IMG/VR virus record: IMGVR_UViG_3300025083_000017 | Location: 1-64,000 of that record | DNA length: 64,000 bases | DNA from: a virus | Strand: one strand, 5' to 3' | The notes under the pieces: model-generated | What the model saw: only the letters and a program-made list of their open reading frames with translations | The model's database searches: none | Told to the model about the DNA's origin: nothing | Position numbers and translations under genes: made by a program | In this document: piece by piece, positions 57,411 through 64,000 of the stretch | Layout of the letters: the number at the start of each line of letters is the position of its first letter | Numbering within the stretch: position 1 is the first letter of the stretch

Positions 57411-58412
57411 TCAGAAAAGATTTCCGTCAAAACCAAAATTGTCACCAACTTCAATTTGTTCATTATCTGCTTGAGTTATTGCATATACTTTTTCACCAAG
57501 TAAATGATTTTGTAATGGTGATTTATCTTGAGCTCTCTTGACCACCAACCTATTTCCGGTCACATTATCTACATACATTTCTTCTTGACCAATGTAGATA
57601 TATGATTTTTCTTGAATTTTAGTTCCGTCATCAACATCGATTATGGTCTCTACCATATCAACATTCTCTGAAAGTAGGGTTGCAACTACACCATCATAAT
57701 CTTTAACTGCTCTTGGTGTAACCTGATAAGTAACATCTCTCTGATAAGAATTTCCACTGGTTGACCCAGCAACATATCCAACAGTAACCTTCTTGATAAT
57801 ATCGGAAGAAACATCTTTGAGGGGACCAAAGACATAAGTCTTTGCAGTGAACGTTAGAGTATATACTAGTGCTCTTCTTGTGTCAAAATTACCTTCATAA
57901 TCATCACTCATATCAATATTATCCAGTTGAACCGGAACATTGATTACTTCATTCAGATTACCCAAGAACTTGATGGGGAGTGTATAACCCGGTTGAAAGT
58001 AAGGAACAACTTGTTCAATAATTTGAAGCATATCATCATTCAATTTGGTATAAATTGAAAGAGTGATTGTCATGTTATACGGAACAGGAAGATATCCTTT
58101 CTTCGTCTCTGTTCCATCGGAATTTGTATAAACTACCGTCTGGGTTTGAGTTGATTTCCTTGAGGAGTCATATGCCAAATTTGTAAATTCAAATGACATC
58201 CTTGGAAGTGTAATTTGAACTGGCGAGTTCAAATCTGGATTCTGTTTCAGTCTTGCAAGAAATTTTTGAGTAGGTCCGTAAGCAAGAGGAACTTTAATGA
58301 CACTGGATGTGGAGTCATTCTCATCTTTATGTTGAATTTGGATTCCATTAAACAAAGAACCAAATCCAATAATTACAGATCTAAAGATCTCATTGTAAAA
58401 ATATTCAAACAT
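57411..58412 (-). CDS. 15: Tail terminator/sheath stabiliser, T4 gp15-like
   Basis: Gp15 caps the tail and joins it to the neck. Typical segments are EIFRSVIIGFGSLFNGIQIQ at the start, MTITLSIYTKLNDDMLQIIE with VVPYFQPGY after it, and RALVYTLTFTAKTYVFGP. The 333 residues include a C-terminal extension relative to T4 (272). It starts 38 bases after gp14 and is followed by gp16, the T4 order. Confidence 0.9.
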   Translation of the reverse strand: MFEYFYNEIFRSVIIGFGSLFNGIQIQHKDENDSTSSVIKVPLAYGPTQKFLARLKQNPDLNSPVQITLPRMSFEFTNLAYDSSRKSTQTQTVVYTNSDGTETKKGYLPVPYNMTITLSIYTKLNDDMLQIIEQVVPYFQPGYTLPIKFLGNLNEVINVPVQLDNIDMSDDYEGNFDTRRALVYTLTFTAKTYVFGPLKDVSSDIIKKVTVGYVAGSTSGNSYQRDVTYQVTPRAVKDYDGVVATLLSENVDMVETIIDVDDGTKIQEKSYIYIGQEEMYVDNVTGNRLVVKRAQDKSPLQNHLLGEKVYAITQADNEQIEVGDNFGFDGNLF

Positions 58413-58450
58413 TACTTTGAAGACATATACTTCTATTTAACAACTTTTAA

Positions 58451-59920
58451 TTACGGCATACCAAATGGATTAGATGTTGAAAAATCTAAAATTGTTTTTG
58501 CTTCTGCCTCAATGTTATCATTATCAGCAAATGGTGTAACTAAATCATCCGTATTCACAGATCCAATTACATATTTTGCTCCAGATGTATTGCCGGTTAT
58601 ATATTCTTGCGGAACAAAACTACCACTTACAATACTAATCTCCATAATGTTTGTAACACCATTCCATTCTTTAACTCTTGCAGTTGTACCAGATATAGAA
58701 CCAGTTACAGTCTCATTAAATACGAACATTCCACCAACATTAATATCGGGATTATCGACAAATGGTGGATCAATAATTACGACTGGGTTGGTATCGTATC
58801 CAGAACCACCATCAATAACATAAATTGCAGTAACAATACCCGCACTAATTGTTGCAAGACCAACAGCATATCTAGATGGTGACGGATAGAATGAATCGAA
58901 CGTAGTAGTAGAAGAATCCAAATAATGATTAGTATCACTGAATAATGGATAAGTACCTGCGGTCAAACCAATGGAAACCTTAGGTGCCTTGATATATCCA
59001 GAACCACCATCTGTAACTGAAATTGTCCGAATAGAACCGTCTGTGGAAATACCAGTAGTGGCAGCTGCACCAACACCAGTATCACCAGTTATTGATATCC
59101 AAGGTGGGGTAATATATCCACAACCAGCATCTGTCATATGAATAGCTGAAATTCTACCACCTATACCATTACAATTTGGATAATTATATGATAGTGATGC
59201 AATACCTGTAGCAGTAATTCCTCCTGGAGGTGCGGAAGAGAATCCAACTTGAGGTTGTGTCACATAATCTTTACCCATATTAGTAATGGTTACGTGACTC
59301 ACTGCACCTGCGGGACATACCTGTGCGGTAGCTGTTGCAGATCTACCAGCACCAATTAGTGCCAGTGTCTGAATATAACCAATCTGTGCAATCTCATCAT
59401 CAATGTCTTCAATACCAGTATCGATAACCTCGTCTTCGTAACGGAAGAGTTCACACCTTAATTCATAGACATATGTCTTCTTAAGTTGGTAGAAAGGTTG
59501 TTCATGTTCTACAAACTTAATTTCAAATAACCTATCCCCAAGAGGGAAGTATATTAAATCTCCCTCTTTCGGTCGTGTCGAAAGTTCAATATCTGGAACA
59601 TCTTTAATCAGCGGTGTAATATAATTCTCATATCTTTCTTTTGAAATGACGAGTTGTAGGTCATCTCTATTTTCAATACCAAACTTTGATAGAATACTTC
59701 CCTGACCAGTATATCCCTCATAATTATCAACATATGCCTCAATAGGATATGCATTAGTGAAGTCCGATTGAATAACTTCTTTTATGATAGTATTAGTTTT
59801 AGCATACCTTCTGGGTAAGTAATAGACCTCTATTCCATACATCCTCAACTGCTCGTTGACAAGACTCTGGACTAGATTCTGCTCAGTTTTACTACCGTTC
59901 AGGAAAAATGGGTTGAGCAT
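58451..59920 (-). CDS. 14: Neck protein, T4 gp14-like
   Basis: The N-terminal 200 residues match gp14: LNPFFLNGSKTEQNLVQSLV with NEQLRMYGIEVYYLPRRY after it, and FEIKFVEHEQPFYQLKKTYV. A large Gly-rich repeat region follows (units such as ISVTDGGSGYIKAPKVSIG, repeated GSGY.T.P). This makes it longer (489) than T4 gp14 (256) and is common in cyanophages. It joins head and tail with gp13 and gp15. Confidence 0.9.
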   Translation of the reverse strand: MLNPFFLNGSKTEQNLVQSLVNEQLRMYGIEVYYLPRRYAKTNTIIKEVIQSDFTNAYPIEAYVDNYEGYTGQGSILSKFGIENRDDLQLVISKERYENYITPLIKDVPDIELSTRPKEGDLIYFPLGDRLFEIKFVEHEQPFYQLKKTYVYELRCELFRYEDEVIDTGIEDIDDEIAQIGYIQTLALIGAGRSATATAQVCPAGAVSHVTITNMGKDYVTQPQVGFSSAPPGGITATGIASLSYNYPNCNGIGGRISAIHMTDAGCGYITPPWISITGDTGVGAAATTGISTDGSIRTISVTDGGSGYIKAPKVSIGLTAGTYPLFSDTNHYLDSSTTTFDSFYPSPSRYAVGLATISAGIVTAIYVIDGGSGYDTNPVVIIDPPFVDNPDINVGGMFVFNETVTGSISGTTARVKEWNGVTNIMEISIVSGSFVPQEYITGNTSGAKYVIGSVNTDDLVTPFADNDNIEAEAKTILDFSTSNPFGMP

Positions 59921-59926
59921 AATGTA

Positions 59927-60799
59927 TTACCCAATAAGATCTAAAGGTGGAAGTTCATATGTACTCATCATCTTCTCTTGAATCCTATCAAGATCTGCTT
60001 GACCGTCTTCATATATCTGTCTTCCATTAAATTCAATACCACCTGGAAGCTTCACACCCTGAAATTTAATTAAATTTTGACCCCACTGTTTTTTGACAAG
60101 TGCGGTTACATAGGGTTTCAGGAACGAATCGTTCCAAATTCTTGAATACTCATTGGGGTCATTTGCCGCCCAACAATCAAGAACAATAAACTCACCAACC
60201 TGCAACTCGCTCCAATCAATGTCCAAATATAATTTATCGGTTCTTTGATTAAATCTAATCTGCTTATGTGTATTCAGGATAAAGTTAATTGTCTCCAAAT
60301 AACCCATTGTCATTGAATATGATGTCAAATCATAACCAGATGCACCAAATCCATTGAGACCAATAAAGTCATTCAACATCATTTGATATTTGACATTGAA
60401 CATTCCTTGTCCCATTCCACCACCAAACTGGAATGCTTTATTCACTCCAATAATTGAAGGTGGAATTTGTATATAATTGCTATTTTGATAGTATGTAAAT
60501 GTTGTCGCAGTTCCTACAATATTTGCGGTAGCTGATGTTGATGCAATACCTGTGGTTCCACTTTCATTTTGCGGTGCACCAGGTGGTCTTGCTCTTCCCC
60601 TATTAATATCGTCCTGTGTTATCTGATACTTCAAATATACCTGGGTAACACCATCAAAGTGTCTCTCATTGAAATATTGAATTGCATCATCAATAAGATC
60701 TTGGACCTGTTCGTCAGCAACATTGACCTCCAAAACAGGAGCACCAAGTTGTCTCAAAACATAATCGGTAAATTCTTGTCTGGTGGTAGGCTGAGCCAT
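59927..60799 (-). CDS. 13: Neck protein, T4 gp13-like
   Basis: The 290-residue protein starts TTRQEFTDYVLRQLGAPVLE with VNVADEQVQDLIDDAIQYF after it, a typical gp13 opening. FDGVTQVYLKYQIT and YLDIDWSELQVGEFIVLDCW are further family segments. It plugs the portal and starts the neck. A perfect TATAAATA precedes it. Confidence 0.92.
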   Translation of the reverse strand: MAQPTTRQEFTDYVLRQLGAPVLEVNVADEQVQDLIDDAIQYFNERHFDGVTQVYLKYQITQDDINRGRARPPGAPQNESGTTGIASTSATANIVGTATTFTYYQNSNYIQIPPSIIGVNKAFQFGGGMGQGMFNVKYQMMLNDFIGLNGFGASGYDLTSYSMTMGYLETINFILNTHKQIRFNQRTDKLYLDIDWSELQVGEFIVLDCWAANDPNEYSRIWNDSFLKPYVTALVKKQWGQNLIKFQGVKLPGGIEFNGRQIYEDGQADLDRIQEKMMSTYELPPLDLIG

Positions 60800-60822
60800 T
60801 TATATAAGAACTTCTATATTAA

Positions 60823-61065
60823 CTATTTATAGTCTGGTCTTAACATCGATGTAATATCCGAAAGTAGACTCTTAATGTCACTCATATCACCCTTTAGAGA
60901 TAGTACTTCAGTTTGAAGAGAATCAAGTCTTTGCCTCTCCTTAGTCATACTATCTCGGTTTTTCACATAAGCTTGGAACTGGGGGTTATTTTTATTAAGA
61001 ATGGCTCCGGTTGAGGAGTCTCTAAAATAACCTTCCATTCCTTCCACTGGTATTAACTGGTTCAT
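60823..61065 (-). CDS. Small coiled-coil structural protein
   Basis: Eighty residues: MNQLIPVEGMEGYFRDSSTG with AILNKNN after it, then a coiled coil (RQRLDSLQTEVLSLKGDMSD). The ATG at 61065 follows the upstream stop by 1 base and starts the conserved part, so it is preferred over 61086. The YFRD..TGAI.N and coiled-coil pattern is shared by small baseplate-related proteins of marine phages. Precise role unknown. Confidence 0.72.
   Translation of the reverse strand: MNQLIPVEGMEGYFRDSSTGAILNKNNPQFQAYVKNRDSMTKERQRLDSLQTEVLSLKGDMSDIKSLLSDITSMLRPDYK
60824..60831 (-). promoter_or_regulatory. T4-type late promoter of gp13
   Basis: A perfect TATAAATA lies 25 bases before the gp13 ATG and inside the last codons of the upstream small gene. 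It likely starts the gp13-gp14-gp15-gp16 late unit. Confidence 0.82.
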
Positions 61066-61066
61066 A

Positions 61067-64000
61067 TTAAGCGAATGCAATTGCACGAAGAGCTCTTATG
61101 AGTGGAGCATTGGACTGATCGATCGATGTACTCACTATCTTGACACGGAAAGATCCAAATGGTACCAAATCATCAATTGTAAATTTATACTCTTTGTAGA
61201 GGTTCACAGACGGCTCTGGTTGATAAGAATCAATCGTAGGCACTCTTACATCAGATGTACCATTATTGTTCGAGATATCAATGATAGAACCATTACTAGC
61301 AATATTCGAATATCCTGGGAATGGAATAAAGACTGTCTCTTCCGCCCTAGTATCCTGGTTCAATGCATAGAATAGTCTAATATCATTATTGTTAGAAATG
61401 TATGCGTCTAATATAACTTGGAGAGAAGTTGCAGGATTCTCAAGAACAATATTCTTAGAAACATATACAAACGCATTTGGATCATTTTCAGTACCATTGA
61501 CTCTAAAGTCAGATGCATAATTAGTAACCGGCCTATTTACTCGGTTTGATGTAAAGACTACAGAAGCATTATCCAAGTCAATTGCAGGACTCAATCTTTC
61601 GTCAGTAGTAAACATACTGAACAACATAGAGAATGATTTCTGGCCAGGATATACGTCACTATTCAAATATAGAGACTCATTCAGTGGCGATGCAATCATT
61701 CTCTGAGAGTTGAAGTAATTTTTAGTGAAGAGATTAACCTGTTCATACCCCTCATCGGCGTATGCCTGTTGATTTCCAGAAATACTTGATGCAGAGACTG
61801 TTCTTACTTGAGAGATTAAATTAGTACCAGTTGGCGTGATTGTAGTTACTTTTGGTGTAATTAACGAGTACGGTAAGTTATAAGAACCTGCAACATCTGG
61901 ACCACCACCAACAGTTCTTTCATTAAAGTACAATGGGGGAAATCCATCTGCATTACCGACTGCTCTATTAGTACCACCAATGTTCATCTGAACTTTGATA
62001 TAGTAGTAATCCAGACCAATAGGTGCCTCTACTAAATCACTTGCATTAACATTTGAAAGTAGATGTTGTCTATTAATTCTTCTCAATGAAACACCATTTA
62101 ATTCATACTTACTAACAAGTTCTCCCAGATCGTGAGTTGCAATTTGTGTATTATCAATTCCTCTTACAATACCAGTCAGTGTTCTACCATTCACACCATT
62201 GTAACTGATAATTTCGTCTCCGATCTTAACATAGCCAGGATTAGTGGCACCAACTCCAATATTTTCAAATCTATTGAATTCAGTTGCGACACCATCAAGA
62301 GTAATAAATGTAGTTGTATTAAATTGATATTCTTGGGCAAGACTGATTGGGGTAGAATTTGAAACTACATCAGTAATAGTAAGTCTATCTACATTCGAAT
62401 GTAAACCATGATTTCTTTGGAACACTCTAATATAATCACCATTTGTTACAACGTTTATTGGAGAAACAGGAATTACATCTCCACCAACACTAGAATTGAG
62501 TTCTGTCGTAATACCACTATTGTTATCATAATGTAATGGGTAACCTGAATTAGTTACAAAATTACCTTGAACATTATTCAATATCAGAGTGTTATTTCCG
62601 AGAATCGATTCCACAGAAAGTTGCATTCCAGAACCAAGATTAACACTACCCAAATTGACTGGAGTTAATACATCACCAACAACATAGCCAACACCCCCAT
62701 TGTTTATAGTTGCTGCTGTAGCAGAACCATTAGTAATAGTAATATTTGCAGTAGCATTTAATCCTGTACCAGTAATTGAAGTTAGCGCAACTCCAGTGTA
62801 TGATTGACTACCACTTGCAGGTACATACCCACTACCCACATTTGTAAGTGAAAGATTTGATGTAGCAGATCCTGCAAATGCAACCAATGTGCCAGTTGCA
62901 CCAATATTGAGTTGTTTGACGGTATTGCCTACAGTTAGATCAGCATCTTGAACCGTAGTTCCAAGACCAACTCTAATTTCTCTAGAATTCATAGAGAGAC
63001 CAGTTGGATCAATCTGCGAAAGTGATGTAGGTAGATTTGGGTTAAAGAATTGAACGTTACCAGAAGGGTTAAACGAAGATCTAAAAATCTCAAACTTAAG
63101 GTCTTCATACTGACTTGGAGTCCATACCGAAGCATTTTGAGATTTGAACAAAGAACCAAGAAGAGGTTGTTCTGTTACAAGAATCTGACCAGCCTCTTGG
63201 TCTATAGTTCTTACGTCAGCCTCACCCAATCTACTAATCCATACCTTCCACTCAACTGAGTGTGAGAGTAGAACCATAGCATATTCAGTTCCACCGGTTA
63301 GAAATACTGGAGATTCTAATGTAATGGTATATGGAATAGAACCATCTTCGCTGGTGGTCACGTTTGCAGGTTCAATGTCAACTTCAGAGAAAGCAAGAAC
63401 AGTCTCTGTTGGCGTTCCAAGTCTACATTCTCTCAACTGGAAAGTTGCTGGAAGGTTTGCATCTTTTGCTTGGAAGAATACATTGACTTTAGTAACAAAA
63501 ATTCCAGTCTCATCATCAACACGGAATGTTTGCGCAAGAGGGTCTCCTCCAAAAATGCGTCGGCGTGGTGGTCGAGTTGGTCTTCGTATAATATTATTTG
63601 TGATGTTGTTACGCGTTACATTAGTAACATTGGTTACATTAGTAATAAAATCTTGCTGGATATTTGTGATGTCTTGCTCGATTGTAGTTGTAACTTCAAA
63701 TCCACTTTCAACTGCAATAGTATTAGTTGTGAAATTATCACCAAGACTTCTTAATTGACTAAAGTCTTCAGTTTCAACTGAAGCATTTCTCAAAGAGAGT
63801 GTTGTTCCTTGAGTGACATCTACATCACCCTGTGAATAGAATGTCCCTTCTCCTGCAGTGGTTGTGGCTCCTTCAATCTGACTGTTAATTCTACTACTGG
63901 TAAGTCTAAATCTTGATCTGCCAGTTTCAAACGTTGGGTTAGCGTTGTTTGCACCATCAGGTACTCTGAATGAAGCCTGTACAGTACCAACACCATCACT
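61067..64000 (-). CDS. Large virion structural protein, 5' end beyond the window
   Basis: The frame stays open from the stop at 61067 to the window edge at 64000, so a start near 63793 would be an artefact; at least 977 codons are present. Upstream of that point the sequence reads VQASFRVPDGANNANPTF, RSRFRLTSSRINSQIEG and TTLSLRNASVETEDF, typical of the DUF4815-like structural proteins of cyanophages. An NVTNVTNVTRNNITNN repeat and an Arg/Pro patch follow, then GGDPLAQTFRVDDETG and a long Thr/Asn/Val-rich body. It is probably a baseplate or tail-fibre-related component. Confidence 0.78.
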   Translation of the reverse strand, partial: SDGVGTVQASFRVPDGANNANPTFETGRSRFRLTSSRINSQIEGATTTAGEGTFYSQGDVDVTQGTTLSLRNASVETEDFSQLRSLGDNFTTNTIAVESGFEVTTTIEQDITNIQQDFITNVTNVTNVTRNNITNNIIRRPTRPPRRRIFGGDPLAQTFRVDDETGIFVTKVNVFFQAKDANLPATFQLRECRLGTPTETVLAFSEVDIEPANVTTSEDGSIPYTITLESPVFLTGGTEYAMVLLSHSVEWKVWISRLGEADVRTIDQEAGQILVTEQPLLGSLFKSQNASVWTPSQYEDLKFEIFRSSFNPSGNVQFFNPNLPTSLSQIDPTGLSMNSREIRVGLGTTVQDADLTVGNTVKQLNIGATGTLVAFAGSATSNLSLTNVGSGYVPASGSQSYTGVALTSITGTGLNATANITITNGSATAATINNGGVGYVVGDVLTPVNLGSVNLGSGMQLSVESILGNNTLILNNVQGNFVTNSGYPLHYDNNSGITTELNSSVGGDVIPVSPINVVTNGDYIRVFQRNHGLHSNVDRLTITDVVSNSTPISLAQEYQFNTTTFITLDGVATEFNRFENIGVGATNPGYVKIGDEIISYNGVNGRTLTGIVRGIDNTQIATHDLGELVSKYELNGVSLRRINRQHLLSNVNASDLVEAPIGLDYYYIKVQMNIGGTNRAVGNADGFPPLYFNERTVGGGPDVAGSYNLPYSLITPKVTTITPTGTNLISQVRTVSASSISGNQQAYADEGYEQVNLFTKNYFNSQRMIASPLNESLYLNSDVYPGQKSFSMLFSMFTTDERLSPAIDLDNASVVFTSNRVNRPVTNYASDFRVNGTENDPNAFVYVSKNIVLENPATSLQVILDAYISNNNDIRLFYALNQDTRAEETVFIPFPGYSNIASNGSIIDISNNNGTSDVRVPTIDSYQPEPSVNLYKEYKFTIDDLVPFGSFRVKIVSTSIDQSNAPLIRALRAIAFA

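Noticed and set aside
702-63754. Many open frames on the plus strand of 60-225 codons
   Set aside because: All are antisense to convincing minus-strand genes, lack binding sites and known motifs, and often show the Ser/Phe/Leu bias expected of shadow frames.
61067-63793. A TTG start at 63793 for the large structural protein
   Set aside because: The frame stays open upstream to the window edge with family-like sequence, so the protein is truncated by the window.

Overview
The window is a 64-kb piece of a T4-like myovirus genome, most likely a marine cyanophage of Synechococcus or Prochlorococcus. T4-type replication, late-transcription, head, neck and tail genes appear in order. They are mixed with genes typical of cyanomyoviruses: mazG, cobS, hsp20, ribonucleotide reductase, and a DUF3110-like protein between gp46 and gp47. 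The host group is an inference, since no photosynthesis gene lies in the window. Every supported gene is on the minus strand, so transcription runs from position 64000 toward 1. Genes are tightly packed with ATGA or TAATG junctions, and I saw no tRNA, CRISPR or insertion sequence.

In transcription order, 64000-40066 is the virion block: a large structural protein cut by the window edge, gp13, gp14, gp15, gp16, several structural proteins, gp17 terminase, gp18 sheath, gp19 tube, gp20 portal, a gp68-like core protein, gp21 protease, gp22 scaffold and gp23 capsid. A GIY-YIG homing endonuclease and a self-cleaving (S74) tail-fibre protein follow gp23. Positions 40038-32205 carry a gp19-like tail protein, UvsY, UvsW, an Sm-like protein, the late sigma factor gp55, and the gp47/gp46 recombination nuclease with inserted small genes. 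Positions 31834-28083 hold a zincin/VWA protein, the CobS-type AAA+ ATPase and a DUF3310 protein.

Positions 28080-16736 are the replication block: gp45 clamp, small genes including an AbrB-like protein, gp44, a membrane peptide, an Sm-like protein, gp62, RegA, Hsp20, two more Sm-like proteins, gp43 polymerase, UvsX, gp41 helicase and MazG. Positions 16537-13915 encode a CmoA-like methyltransferase, an AsnB-like PP-loop ATPase and a cytosine-C5 DNA methyltransferase in one coupled run. Positions 13677-5131 hold small unknown genes and large Lys/Glu-rich, probably virion-associated proteins, including an NMNAT-like nucleotidyltransferase and an HNH-domain protein. The window ends with primase gp61, nrdA, nrdB and fragments of homing-endonuclease genes.

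Two promoter types are visible. Sigma-70-like consensus promoters precede the replication operon, gp55 and the terminal endonuclease module. T4-type late boxes (TATAAATA and near variants) precede gp13, gp22, the GIY-YIG gene, hsp20 and other structural genes. The most unusual features are a promoter built into a terminator hairpin (23144-23196), four Sm/Hfq-like paralogs, the Dcm/PP-loop/CmoA-like operon, and NMNAT and HNH domains on proteins with a shared N-terminal module.
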